A stretch of 64,000 nt of DNA from Phocaeicola plebeius (GCF_003437535.1 NZ_QSQT01000007.1:80311-144310), one strand, 5' to 3'. Counted from the first letter of the stretch, positions 41,721-50,643 are shown. Notes: generated by a model from the letters alone, not told the origin. A program made the numbers and translations.

Positions 41721-43078
41721 TCATGCCGCTTTAGCTGTTCTGCTCGTGACCTTGTCTATCATCAGTACGGCATTTGCCGTATGTATTCCGAAGAAAATCC
41801 ACAGGATTTCCGTCTTCCTGTTCCGTGCCTTTACTCTGGAGAGCGAGTAATGCTGCTTTTGAGTGCCGAAGCTTCCTTCAAGCCGGGTGGCCCTTTCTTT
41901 GGAGAGTTCACTTCTGAGCACCTTCCTCAAGGGCTCATCCTTTGTCTCCCTTCCCTTGCGTACGAAGGAAGTGGATATCCCATATTTCGTGCAGAACTTT
42001 CTGTTGGCATTATTGGCATATATGGAATCGGCAGCCACGCATCTTACCCTCACATTCATGAGCTTCTGCTGCATGCGGATGCAGTCCTTCAGGCGTATAC
42101 CTTCGTTAAAAGCCTTGAACGAGAGGTGTTCGATGAACGATATACCGTCTATCTGTATGTTGTTAACCTTTGCACCGAATTCAACGGATTTTGTTTCCTT
42201 TCCTCTTACTATTGGACGTACATAATGACGGTCAATGCTGACGATACGGTCACTAATTTTCTTCCCTTCAAACATTTCCTTTTCCTGTACAAGAATCTTT
42301 CTGATGATGGAAAGCCGCTTTCGGTAATCCTGTGTATAGCGGAGTGAAGTACCGTACCGGCAGTGAATCCCGTCTCTTTGACTGATTAGTTTTTCAAGAA
42401 GCCTGATCATACGACGCTTGAGCATCCGTGTTCTTGAAGCCTTCCTTTTTCTTTTCTTGCAATAGGAAAGATAGGATTCCGCCACATCCTTGTATTTGTT
42501 ACGCGGACGCCTTATGCCAAGTTCCCCGCAATGCTTGCAGATATGCCTGTAGAGCCTTCGAGACTTTCCCAGAGAAGTTTCATATCCGTGGGGAAACGCA
42601 TGTGGCTTTCATAGCACGTGGCATCGGTCATGCACACGTGAAGGTTCTCAAGATAAGGTTTCCAGTGTGAGGACAGTACTTCCTGGAGGGAATCAATGTC
42701 AAGACGGGATGCCATCTCATTACGGATAGCACTGATTATCTTGTAGTTGGTTATGGGGAAGGACGGGTCTATCATGATTCCGCAGAACATCTGATAGTGT
42801 ATGTTGCCATTCAGATGCTCCACCAGTTGTCTGTCGGAGAATCCGGTGTAGGCTTTCAGGACCATAAGAGCAATCTTTGCCGAAGGACAGAAAATATTCC
42901 TGCGTCCAAGACGCTGTTCACACAGGCCTATGGCTTTTGCCATACGTTCAAACGGAAACACCGAGTGAAGCCTGCCAAGTTCACTCTCATTAAAACTCTT
43001 GCGATATTTTTCCTGAACATCAAATTCTGTAAAGCCCAAAGTAGGGTGAATTTCTGAAATATTTTGTATCTTAGCCAT
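41721..43078 (-). pseudogene. IS1182-like transposase, frameshifted
   Basis: The first part (start ATG 43078, MAKIQNISEIHP) holds the DUF772-type N-terminal domain. The second part (to 41721) holds the DDE domain with DSIYANNANRKFC and LEGSFGTQKQHYSL. The two parts lie in different frames. In the region 42557-42575 the sequence after KLLWES changes frame: the other frame reads SRRLYRHICKHCGELGIRRP straight into the second part. One base lost there would explain it. No slippery heptamer is evident, so it is most likely an inactivating mutation. Confidence 0.8.
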
Positions 43079-43151
43079 ATCTTTGTTGGAATATTTCCCC
43101 CGTTTTGACTGCCAAACCTTATTTTCGGGGGAATACCTAAAGATACAAAAA

Positions 43152-43193
43152 AGCCAACTAATTCGCAATACTTTGTGTATGAATTAGTTGGCT
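43152..43193 (-). repeat. Hairpin at the right (5') end of the insertion sequence
   Basis: A 13-bp perfect inverted repeat, AGCCAACTAATTC and GAATTAGTTGGCT, with a 16-base loop, upstream of the transposase start. Such hairpins in other IS families protect against transposase synthesis from outside transcripts; that role is inferred here. Confidence 0.6.
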
Positions 43194-43289
43194 AATTTTA
43201 TACTATTTACTGAATGTCCCTATTTATACCCAATAAATAGGAGTATGAAATCGGTTATTTATGGGAATATATTTTTTAATATTATCGTG

Positions 43290-43522
43290 TATTTTTGTTA
43301 AAAATAAGTTTTGAAGACAGAATAATAGGAAATTAAGGCTATGAAGAACTGCTAAGTCCTTGTATTCGTCAAGGAATGTTACTCATAATGCGAATGGGGT
43401 CGGGGACTTATGCAAGCGTGACTTTTGAAGAATGTAACGGGGAATAAAAAGACTTCATTTTGTCATCGCGCTGAAGAATCCGTATTGCAATATCGGGGAA
43501 GTTGCAATGCGGATTCTTTTTT
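43290..43522 (+). ncRNA. Candidate structured small RNA
   Basis: A 318-base gap without a credible reading frame. TATTTTTG at 43290-43297 fits the -7 promoter box. Downstream, TAAGTCC (43353-43359) can pair with GGACTTA (43404-43410), and inside it ATTCG (43364-43368) with CGAAT (43391-43395). A strong hairpin (43476-43490 with 43502-43516) plus a T-run to 43522 could be its terminator. No known RNA family is recognised. It could instead be a leftover leader cut off by the insertion sequence. Confidence 0.35.
43474..43522 (+). terminator. Strong hairpin terminator between the candidate RNA and the kinase gene
   Basis: GAATCCGTATTGCAA pairs with TTGCAATGCGGATTC (one mismatch), followed by a six-T run on the plus strand. 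It lies 17 bases beyond the end of the minus-strand kinase gene and may also serve that operon. Confidence 0.7.
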
Positions 43523-43539
43523 CTGTATAGTGACGTCCG

Positions 43540-45609
43540 TTATGCCGGAAACCAGAAATGTATTACCGTTCCTTGTCCTTCTTTCGAGGTGATGTCGCAA
43601 CCGCCTTGCAGCTTATCACAACGTTCTTTGACGCTTCTTAGTCCCAGTCCTGCTTGAAGGAAATCATTGGAAAGCTTATCGGCGGAGAAACCTTTCCCGT
43701 CGTCTTCAACGATAAGATTAACCTGCCCGTCCTCATAGCTGGCAGTGATGTAAGCCTGTTGGGCATTGGCGTGTTTCAGCATGTTGGATATGATTTCCTG
43801 AAGAATGCGGTACACTTCCTGAGTTTGGTCGGCCGGAAAGTCTATCTGCTGAATGCTTTCTTCTATGTAGCACTGGATATGAGGTGTTTTCAGCGATTTC
43901 AGCTTATCCGTGTAAAGTTTGAGTACCTGGTACAGGCTAAAGTTGCTGAGGGCAGGAGTTGCCAGCTGATGCGAAAGGTTGCGCAGATTTTCCCTGATTT
44001 GTTTGAGTTGAGTCGTTATAGCCGGGTTGTCCGACTGCTTCATCTCCATTTCTACGGATAACAAATCATTGCATACTCCGTCGTGCAGTTCCTTGGAAAT
44101 ACGATTGTGGCTGTCTTCCAGTCCACAGATGTATCGTTCGGTCATTTTCTTGTGCATGTCGGTAAGCAAGAGTTGTCTTTGCATCTCCTTCTCCTTGATT
44201 TCTTTTTCCAGTTTCAGTTGCTTCAGGTGGAATGCAATCTTTCGTTTATGCATGCTTATGACCAGAATAATGAGTAGCAGCAGGGCCAAGATAAGTATGC
44301 CCCCGATGGTGTAAGTGCGTATCAGGTAAGCAGCTTTTTCCTCGGCACGTTTTCCGTTGAGTCCGGCAATCTGCAAGTCTTTTTCCTTCAGGTCCAGTTC
44401 AGCCTCAAATCCGGACAGACGGTTCTGATAGTATTGGTCGTTTAGTTTCTCATTGGCCTGATATGCCTCCAGCATGAGCTGATAAGCTAATTGTCCGTTG
44501 TTTCTCCTGCCTTCTATTTCGGCCAGTGTAAGCAGGATTTTGGGTAACAGGCCGGAAGGATTCTTTCGGGCAAAGTCGGCTGCTTTCATAACGTAGTTAC
44601 GTGCCTGAAGCAAGGAGTCCGTATCATGGAATAACATGTACCCATATAAGTACTCTAAATTCGCAATATTTGCCTTATTGTGTGTCGTACTTTTATAACT
44701 CATGGCTTTCTGGTAGTATTGCAACGCCTGCCGGGGCTTTCCTGCATCCCTCGATACTCTGGCATATTGCGTGTAGGCCAATAGCTTGAGGCCGTCGGGC
44801 ATTTCCGGACGAAGTTTCTGGATGGCCAGTTTTAGCGTATCCATTGCCTGGACAGGCTGTTGGTTGTTAGCTAACAAAATGGCATGGTTGCATAGTCTGT
44901 TTACTTCCCCGATGCGATAGTCGATGGTAAGTGTGTCGGTTTGTGGATAAGTAAACATTTTACGAGAAATCTGTATGGCTTCATTGTTCTTGCCCGTTTC
45001 ATTGTACAGAATGGAAATGTTGGATACGATGATGGCTGCCAGGTTGTAATTCTGCAAGTCTTCAGTAATGGCGAGCGCCTTCTGATAAAGTGAGATGGCA
45101 TTGTCGAGCATGAACAATCTGCGGTGTATGACTCCTGAAAGATTGTAGGCCTCTGCCAAGTTCACAGAATCTTTTACCTGTTCCAGTTGATTAATTGCTT
45201 CTTCTGCTGTTTCTCTTGCAGCCGGCAACTGGTTGTTCTGCCATTGTCCGTAGGCAATTTCATACGTAGCAATTGCCGCAATTTCCTGGAGCTGGTGTGC
45301 TATGGTATTTTCTGGAAATTTTTCCAGTGGCATTGCGTTTTCCCGGATTTGGGTCAGTAAGGTATTTGCCCTCTCACTGTCTCCCTTCTGGTTGAGAAAT
45401 CGGGCATAGTCTAGGGTAATATTCAGCGCATAGAGCTTATCCTGCTTGTAATGGTCTTCGTGAATAATAAGATTGTACACTGAATCCATCTGTGCATACT
45501 CACCGTTATTGCCGAATGAATGCAGCAAATCAGCCAGTTTGTTACTTTTCTCATTGGCATTCAGGAACGCACTCAGACTGAGAAATAGGAAAAAAAGAAT
45601 CTTTTTCAT
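43540..45609 (-). CDS. Sensor histidine kinase with N-terminal TPR repeats (HisKA_3 type)
   Basis: An exported-N-terminus kinase of about 690 residues: signal peptide, periplasmic TPR repeats (about 30-400, e.g. LAEAYNLSGVIHRRLFMLDNAISLYQKAL), one membrane helix (about 430-450), a short coiled coil, a HisKA_3 domain with the phospho-accepting His in ISKELHDGVCNDLL, and HATPase_c with NMLKHANAQ and DDGKGF. I chose the ATG at 45609 because it overlaps the regulator stop as ATGA; an in-frame ATG at 45621 would add four residues before MKKILFF. It phosphorylates the LuxR-type regulator encoded just upstream. The signal is unknown. Confidence 0.88.
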   Translation of the reverse strand: MKKILFFLFLSLSAFLNANEKSNKLADLLHSFGNNGEYAQMDSVYNLIIHEDHYKQDKLYALNITLDYARFLNQKGDSERANTLLTQIRENAMPLEKFPENTIAHQLQEIAAIATYEIAYGQWQNNQLPAARETAEEAINQLEQVKDSVNLAEAYNLSGVIHRRLFMLDNAISLYQKALAITEDLQNYNLAAIIVSNISILYNETGKNNEAIQISRKMFTYPQTDTLTIDYRIGEVNRLCNHAILLANNQQPVQAMDTLKLAIQKLRPEMPDGLKLLAYTQYARVSRDAGKPRQALQYYQKAMSYKSTTHNKANIANLEYLYGYMLFHDTDSLLQARNYVMKAADFARKNPSGLLPKILLTLAEIEGRRNNGQLAYQLMLEAYQANEKLNDQYYQNRLSGFEAELDLKEKDLQIAGLNGKRAEEKAAYLIRTYTIGGILILALLLLIILVISMHKRKIAFHLKQLKLEKEIKEKEMQRQLLLTDMHKKMTERYICGLEDSHNRISKELHDGVCNDLLSVEMEMKQSDNPAITTQLKQIRENLRNLSHQLATPALSNFSLYQVLKLYTDKLKSLKTPHIQCYIEESIQQIDFPADQTQEVYRILQEIISNMLKHANAQQAYITASYEDGQVNLIVEDDGKGFSADKLSNDFLQAGLGLRSVKERCDKLQGGCDITSKEGQGTVIHFWFPA

Positions 45610-46244
45610 TCTGTAATCCAACCTTTTAAAAAAGCAATTCGCATAAGATGTGATACGTTGGTAGCCCCACTTTTCAGCAAGATGTTCTTTCTCATCGTAT
45701 CAATAGTATTTTTGCTGAGATTAAGTTTGTGGGCAATCTCATCGGAAGTAAGGCCACATGACAGCATCTGAATGATTTCGTTTTCACGCGGGCTTGGTGT
45801 ATAAGTAATGGACTTTTCCGTAGAATGGTCACCCATGATAGACAGTACGACGTTCAGCGCAGTAGGTGAATAATATTTATTTCCCTCGTGCAAGATGTTG
45901 TGTATGGCCTTTTCTATTTCTTCTATTTTGTCATTTTTGGTCACGATACCTGCCACTTCCGCTTTGATTAGCAGTTTGATAATCCAGAACTCTGTATGCA
46001 TGGTATAGATGAGTTGAGGAATATTCACACCTTTCTTTTGCAGGTAGGTTATGACATCCAGGGCTGTTTTATCCTGAATCTCATAATCTATAATTAGCAG
46101 GTCGGGAGTATGATCGTTCAGGTAATTATATAATTCAGAGTCATGATGTCCGGCAGTTATTTGGTATTGCTGGTTATTTGCCAGCAATTGTGCAATCCCT
46201 TCGGTAATGATGGGATGATCGTCTAAAATATATATACTTTTCAT
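45606..46244 (-). CDS. LuxR/NarL-type response regulator
   Basis: A 212-residue regulator: receiver domain (1-120) with acidic pocket Asp8/Asp9 and phospho-acceptor Asp53 in LLIIDYE, and a C-terminal LuxR helix-turn-helix (about 148-205) with LSCGLTSDEIAHKLNLSKNTIDTM. It is the first gene of a two-gene operon, overlapping the kinase by four bases. Target genes are unknown. A weak promoter box (CATCTTTG on the minus strand, 46278-46285) lies 34 bases upstream. Confidence 0.9.
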   Translation of the reverse strand: MKSIYILDDHPIITEGIAQLLANNQQYQITAGHHDSELYNYLNDHTPDLLIIDYEIQDKTALDVITYLQKKGVNIPQLIYTMHTEFWIIKLLIKAEVAGIVTKNDKIEEIEKAIHNILHEGNKYYSPTALNVVLSIMGDHSTEKSITYTPSPRENEIIQMLSCGLTSDEIAHKLNLSKNTIDTMRKNILLKSGATNVSHLMRIAFLKGWITE

Positions 46245-46584
46245 GGGAATGTACGTGTGTTGTGTTTTTGCTTTTTACAAAGATGGTCATTTTTCTTTCG
46301 TTATGCAAATAGAAGGAAATTTTTGTCTTTATGTCAGGCAAAAAAACTATTTCAATTACAATTCAGTAAAACTTAGAGATGTAAATGGAAAGGTGTAAAG
46401 GTGATTATTATGTTTCCCTTGTGCGAAACCTACGTTTCTCAAGGCTGAGCTGTACGTTTCCCGTATGGGAAACGTATGGTTCTGCTTCGGGAAACGTAGA
46501 ATGTGGTAGTCGGTTTGTGAGTTTATGTAGGTGGATTTTGTTGTTTTTGTGTGGGGATGTGAGTGGGGGAAAACTGAAAAATAT
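46245..46584. repeat. Gene-free stretch with palindromic repeat (46409-46499)
   Basis: Contains stacked palindromes around CGTTTCCCGTATGGGAAACG with the connecting word TGGTTCTGC, clearly related to the element at 10628-10717. The remainder is AT-rich and without recognisable genes, apart from the weak promoter of the regulator gene. Confidence 0.65.
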
Positions 46585-46629
46585 AAAAACAAAAAAGCAT
46601 CGACAATCATCAGATTATCAATGCTTTTT
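46585..46629 (-). terminator. Terminator of the interrupted tRNA gene
   Basis: On the minus strand AAAAAGCATTGATAATC pairs with GATTGTCGATGCTTTTT, followed by TGTTTTT. It sits directly after the 3' end of the tRNA fragment. Confidence 0.72.
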
Positions 46630-46634
46630 ACCAG

Positions 46635-46672
46635 TCGGGGTGACTGGATTCGAACCAGCGACCACGCGCCCT
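46635..46672 (-). tRNA. 3' part of a tRNA gene (probably tRNA-Pro), left attachment site of the integrated element
   Basis: Read on the minus strand: a T-arm (GCTGGTTCGAATCCAGT), then the 3' acceptor strand CACCCCG and discriminator A, without encoded CCA. A matching 5' half (CGGGGTG...) is not found next to it; AT-rich sequence and the integrase gene follow instead. A last pair C1-G72 is typical of bacterial tRNA-Pro, but the anticodon part is broken, so the type is tentative. The intact tRNA should be re-formed at the other end of the element, outside the window. Confidence 0.7.
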
Positions 46673-46799
46673 CCAGGGGTTTATTTTATGATATATGTAT
46701 TTTGTATTTGTTTGATTTTCAGCATGGTTTTTATTGATAATCAACTATTTAATTTCTATAAATTTTCTTCTGTTTTGATGGTTTTTGCTCAAAATGTTG

Positions 46800-46807
46800 T
46801 AGATTTG
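46800..46807 (+). promoter_or_regulatory. -7 promoter box (TAGATTTG) for the integrase gene
   Basis: An exact TAnnTTTG match 31 bases before the ATG, with TTTG at 46774-46777 as a possible -33 box. Confidence 0.45.
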
Positions 46808-46838
46808 TTGTAGGAAAATAAATATAACACCTATATCT

Positions 46839-48089
46839 ATGGCAACATATAAGTTTATTCTGTTTGCGGGTAATGAACGTAAAGATGGCAGTTTTCCGGT
46901 TTCTATTAGAATTACTAAAGAAAGAAAAAGTAAGTTAATACGAACTGGATTGGTTTCAACAAAAGAGCAGTGGAATGAATCTGATGGTCGATTTGTTTCT
47001 GATAAGAAAATTGTACCTAAATTTAAAATATGGAATGCAAGATTATCTGAAATAGAAACCCAGATTAATGAAATATTTCGCAACTTTGAAATAGAAAGGG
47101 TTGATTGGACTTTAAATCAGTTTGAAGAAGCATTTTTGAATAAGGCCTCAAAAGGTAAAGTAAAGGATTATTTCAATAAGACAATAACTACGTTAAAGGA
47201 TACTGGTCATGTAGGAAATTCAGTTTGTTATAGTCGTACTTTACATATGCTTGAATTGTTTGATAGTAAGTTTGATAAGAAAGTGTTTTCTGAAATAGAC
47301 ATTAAATATGTAAAGGCTTTCGATGTGTTTCTTCAGAAACGAGAGTGTAAAGGAAATACCCGGAAATATTATTTCAAAGCTCTGCGTGCAATTTTAAATA
47401 AGGCTATACAAGATCAGGAGGCTTCTGAAGTCACCTATCCTTTTGGAAAAGGAGGTTTTAATATCTCTGCCTTGGAAGAAGAAACAGCAAAGCGCTATTT
47501 GCCACATGAAGATATGGATAAACTGAAACATACTGCTGTTAAAAGTCATGCTCAAGAGCTTGCAAGACGTTTGTTCCTATTTTCTTATTATTGTTATGGA
47601 ATATCGTTTATTGACGCTGCACTGTTGACTAAAAACAATATAATCCGTTATAATGGTGGAAGCTATATTGTTTATAAACGAAATAAGACAAAAGAAGCAA
47701 AGAAAGTAAAACCTATTCAGATTAAGATAACTTCTGAAATTCAGGAATTGATGGACTGGTTTGCTTCTAATACAATTTTGGTAGAAGATTATTTATTACC
47801 AATCGTTTCTATTCCAGGATATAAAGGAGAACAATTATATAATCATATTCGTAGCCGTTTTGGACGTAATAACAAGAATTTGGCTAATTTAGCGCAGACT
47901 TTAGGGATTACGGACATGAAGCTGACCAGTTATGTGAGCCGTCATACAATGGCTATGACTTTACAGGACAATCAAGTACCACGTGAAGTTATCTCACAGA
48001 TATTGGGTCATAGTGATTTGTCAACGACCAATACTTATTTGGATAGCTTTGCCAGTAGCGTAATAGACGAAGCGGTAAAAGTATTATAA
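46839..48089 (+). CDS. Tyrosine-type site-specific integrase of the mobilizable element
   Basis: A 416-residue integrase with arm-binding N-terminus (1-90), SAM-like core domain (105-200) and catalytic domain. Visible catalytic residues are Arg368 (YVSRHT, with Tyr365 where many relatives have His), His391 in ILGHS and nucleophile Tyr400 in TNTYLDSF. At the place of the first catalytic arginine the sequence is FSYYCYGISFIDA, so that arginine is absent. It lies next to the tRNA attachment site, as usual for such integrases, and shares little sequence with the shufflon recombinase. Confidence 0.9.
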   Translation: MATYKFILFAGNERKDGSFPVSIRITKERKSKLIRTGLVSTKEQWNESDGRFVSDKKIVPKFKIWNARLSEIETQINEIFRNFEIERVDWTLNQFEEAFLNKASKGKVKDYFNKTITTLKDTGHVGNSVCYSRTLHMLELFDSKFDKKVFSEIDIKYVKAFDVFLQKRECKGNTRKYYFKALRAILNKAIQDQEASEVTYPFGKGGFNISALEEETAKRYLPHEDMDKLKHTAVKSHAQELARRLFLFSYYCYGISFIDAALLTKNNIIRYNGGSYIVYKRNKTKEAKKVKPIQIKITSEIQELMDWFASNTILVEDYLLPIVSIPGYKGEQLYNHIRSRFGRNNKNLANLAQTLGITDMKLTSYVSRHTMAMTLQDNQVPREVISQILGHSDLSTTNTYLDSFASSVIDEAVKVL

Positions 48090-48099
48090 AGGAAACGGT

Positions 48100-49656
48100 A
48101 TGTTATCAACAAATAAAATAAAAGACTTGCTTTTGCATGGCGAGAATAGACAAGTAGAATTTAAGAAATGCACGGATAAGGTTTCGGCTTCCGTGTATGA
48201 AACGGTATGTTCTTTTCTGAATGCAGAGGGAGGATATATCTTTTTAGGAGTGGATGATGATGGGGCTATATTAGGAATTAACCCTAAATGCGTAACAGAT
48301 ATGACCAAAAGTATTATCAATACACTGAATAATCCTGAACTGTTTCTTCCTCCAATGCCAATCACGCCGGAGCAGACAGAGATTGACGGTAAGATTATCC
48401 TGTATCTGAGTGTGCCGGAGAGTGAACAGGTACATAGATATAAGAACCGTTTTTATGACCGTTGGGGTGATGCAGACAATGATGTGTCAAAGCATACTTA
48501 TCTGGTTAAGAACATGTTCATGCGAAAAGAAAAGGAGTCTTCCGAGAATGAAGTATTTCCCGATGTAACATTGGCAGATATGGATGAAGAATCGTTCAAG
48601 ATTATGCGTAGCCACATTTCTATTCATAACTCCAATCATCCGTGGTTGAGCATGACAAATGAAGAATTCCTGAAAAGCCTGTTCTGGGGTAAGCAACGGG
48701 GAACAAATAGGGAAGGATATAAGTTGGCTGCCATTCTTTTATTTGGCAAGGAACAGACTATTCTGAACTGTTGTCCGTGGCATCGTACGGATGCCATTTA
48801 TCGTAGCGTGTCTTACGAGCGTTTCTTGCATCCGCTTCCGACTGACCCTGATATTCGTTACAATGACCGGGATATGATATGCGTAAATTTGATTCAGTCA
48901 TATATCCGTTTGTTGAATTTCGTGCAACGCAACATGCCTGATAAGTTTCGTTTGGCGGATAATGGAATAGACCGTTTGGACTTACGGGTAATGATATTCA
49001 GAGAAATAATCTCGAATACACTTCTGCATCGTGAGTATATCAGTTCATATAGCAATAAGTTCCTCATATTCCGTGACCGGGTTATAACGGAGAATTGGAC
49101 GAAACCTTTCCAAACAGGGGATATAGATATAAATGACTGGCGTACCCGTACAAAGAATCCGCTAATAACAAAGGTATTCCGTGAAATGAAATGGGCTGAG
49201 GAGCTTGGATCTGGACAGAAAAATATTCGGAAATATGCTCCGTTATACTTTGAAAACTCTGAGATAGAGATTCGTAGTGGAGAGGAGTTTGTCTTTTCTA
49301 TTACCTATCGTGATCCTAAAGAGTTTGAGTTTGCAAAAAATATTCAGACAGGTCAGGACCAAGTTGGGACTAAGTTGGGACCAAGTTGGGACCAAGTTGG
49401 GACTAAGTTGGCACTAAGTCAAGGAGAAATACGAACAATTCTTGAAACTTGTATATCGGAAAAATCTCTAATGGAAGTTATTACTATACTACATTTTAGT
49501 AATCGGACTAAATTTAGAAACAAATATATAAAACCTTTGATTTCAGAAGGATTGTTGGCAATGACCGTTCCGAATAAGCCTAACAGTCGTTTGCAGAAGT
49601 ATTATACCACAGAAAAAGGAAAATCTCTATTACTATGCCAAGACAGAAGCAATTAA
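48100..49656 (+). CDS. AlbA_2/Schlafen-type ATP-binding protein with winged-helix end and 11-bp tandem repeat
   Basis: A 518-residue protein. Residues about 8-125 form an AlbA_2 (Schlafen-like) domain (GENRQVEFKKC, FLNAEGGYIFLGVDDDG), and a GHKL-type ATP-binding part follows near 300-390 with REIISNTLLHREY and GSGQKNIRKY. A winged-helix-like end covers about 445-515. Between them, residues 419-441 are repeats of DQVGTKLGPSW coded by a nucleotide repeat of 11 bases (49356-49421). Such proteins are thought to be regulators on mobile elements. It starts 10 bases after the integrase. Repeat-number change would shift the frame and remove the C-terminal domain. Confidence 0.8.
   Translation: MLSTNKIKDLLLHGENRQVEFKKCTDKVSASVYETVCSFLNAEGGYIFLGVDDDGAILGINPKCVTDMTKSIINTLNNPELFLPPMPITPEQTEIDGKIILYLSVPESEQVHRYKNRFYDRWGDADNDVSKHTYLVKNMFMRKEKESSENEVFPDVTLADMDEESFKIMRSHISIHNSNHPWLSMTNEEFLKSLFWGKQRGTNREGYKLAAILLFGKEQTILNCCPWHRTDAIYRSVSYERFLHPLPTDPDIRYNDRDMICVNLIQSYIRLLNFVQRNMPDKFRLADNGIDRLDLRVMIFREIISNTLLHREYISSYSNKFLIFRDRVITENWTKPFQTGDIDINDWRTRTKNPLITKVFREMKWAEELGSGQKNIRKYAPLYFENSEIEIRSGEEFVFSITYRDPKEFEFAKNIQTGQDQVGTKLGPSWDQVGTKLALSQGEIRTILETCISEKSLMEVITILHFSNRTKFRNKYIKPLISEGLLAMTVPNKPNSRLQKYYTTEKGKSLLLCQDRSN
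49356..49421 (+). repeat. Tandem repeat of 11-bp units inside the AlbA_2-type gene
   Basis: Six units of GGACCAAGTTG or GGACTAAGTTG, the last one degenerate (GCACTAAGTC). As 11 is not a multiple of three, the protein repeats only every three units. Confidence 0.9.
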
Positions 49657-50042
49657 CATTTCATATTCAAGATTTGAGGTGTGCAGGTCACATCGTTGAA
49701 GAATTATCCAAACTACCACAGTTGGATAATTTTGACATGAGTTCTATTGAACTGACCATCAAAGAAAACAAACCTGCACCCAAAATCATCAGAAAAGATA
49801 TAGATATGCTGATAGACCGTTTACAGCGTGGTTTCTCTGCCAACAAACATACTGTTATGCAGTTGAACGGATATTACCTGATTACAAATGTTCATTTAGC
49901 CAAATGGATGAGGACAACTCAAGCATCGGTCAATAAATGGATAAAGGACGGATTAATAAAACCCAGTAAGAACTCTTTCACTAATCTTAAATTTTTCGAT
50001 ATAGACGAGGTCGTAGACCAGCTTCGCAAACAAAAACAATAA
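49635..50042 (+). CDS. Small DNA-binding-like protein of the mobile element
   Basis: A 135-residue protein overlapping the preceding gene by 22 bases. Residues 75-130 (YYLITNVHLAKWMRTTQASVNKWIKDGLIKPSKN) look like an excisionase/MerR-type helix-turn-helix that reads a helix followed by a wing. The N-terminal half has no recognised domain. Its place between integrase and replication genes suggests a role in control of excision, but this is inference. Confidence 0.6.
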   Translation: MPRQKQLTFHIQDLRCAGHIVEELSKLPQLDNFDMSSIELTIKENKPAPKIIRKDIDMLIDRLQRGFSANKHTVMQLNGYYLITNVHLAKWMRTTQASVNKWIKDGLIKPSKNSFTNLKFFDIDEVVDQLRKQKQ

Positions 50043-50287
50043 AATCGCATTTTCTTCTATCATCTATACCAACTGTGTCACTAAGTGCCACTTCAAAGCC
50101 ATTTAGTGCCAAACCTTGAAATATTACCGGGTAAATGTCATCATATGGCATCAAATGTCCGCAGTTGGCATAGTTAATATAGATATTTGCCTGTTTTATA
50201 AGCTCTTATTTTTATATTTCCTTTGCCGTATCAACGTTGAGATAGCTGTGACGACAGCTTATTGTTTAACCCCTAAAATGTTTGATT

Positions 50288-50638
50288 ATGGCAAATATTA
50301 TTGTCGCAACAGAGGAACAAATTCAAGAAGCTGTATTCAATGCGGTTTCAAAATTCTTTTCAGGAAATCAACAGGTAGCACCCAGTTCTGATTTACCTGA
50401 TACATTGAGTATGCCCAATGCTTTGAAAGTGTTGGAAGATAACGGTTTTCCTACTTCAAAGGCAAAGTTGTATAAAATGACTTCGCAGGAACAGATTCCC
50501 TTTATGAAGTATGGGAATAAACTTGTCTTTTCCCGTAAGGCTCTTATTGAATGGGCGCACAAGCAATTAATTTCAAACCGTAGCGAAGATTGTAATTCCG
50601 CAATCAACATTCAGAAATGTTTCAAACGTAAACGCTAA
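50288..50638 (+). CDS. Helix-turn-helix (excisionase-like) protein
   Basis: A 116-residue protein with a helix-turn-helix in residues 40-95 (SMPNALKVLEDNGFPTSKAKLYKM, then IPFMKYGNKLVFSRKALIEW), the common HTH_17 pattern of Bacteroides mobile elements. I chose the ATG at 50288 (MANIIVATEE) over an upstream TTG. It lies 5 bases before the helicase gene and is probably cotranscribed with it; such proteins often control excision or replication. Confidence 0.75.
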   Translation: MANIIVATEEQIQEAVFNAVSKFFSGNQQVAPSSDLPDTLSMPNALKVLEDNGFPTSKAKLYKMTSQEQIPFMKYGNKLVFSRKALIEWAHKQLISNRSEDCNSAINIQKCFKRKR

Positions 50639-50643
50639 AATAT

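Larger units (their letters stand above)
41541..43221 (-). mobile_element. IS1182-like insertion sequence, degenerate
   Basis: About 1.68 kb bounded by near-identical inverted ends: AGGGATATTCAGTAAAT at the left and, read inward, AGGGACATTCAGTAAAT at the right (one mismatch). It carries one transposase on the minus strand, split by a frameshift. Both ends contain internal hairpins (41574-41616 and 43152-43193). Only TA is shared outside the ends, so the target duplication is unclear. Length, termini and a DUF772/DDE-type transposase fit the IS1182 group. Confidence 0.82.

Noticed and set aside
41688..42347. Plus-strand reading frame of 219 codons in the IS region
   Set aside because: It is antisense to the transposase DDE domain and shows no protein-family pattern.
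46531..46737. Small protein with the sequence GDWIRTSDHAPSRG
   Set aside because: This is the usual false translation of the opposite strand of a tRNA 3' end.
49356..49421. CRISPR-like array
   Set aside because: Units are 11 bp without spacers and lie inside a coding frame; no CRISPR repeat-spacer pattern or cas gene was seen anywhere in the window.
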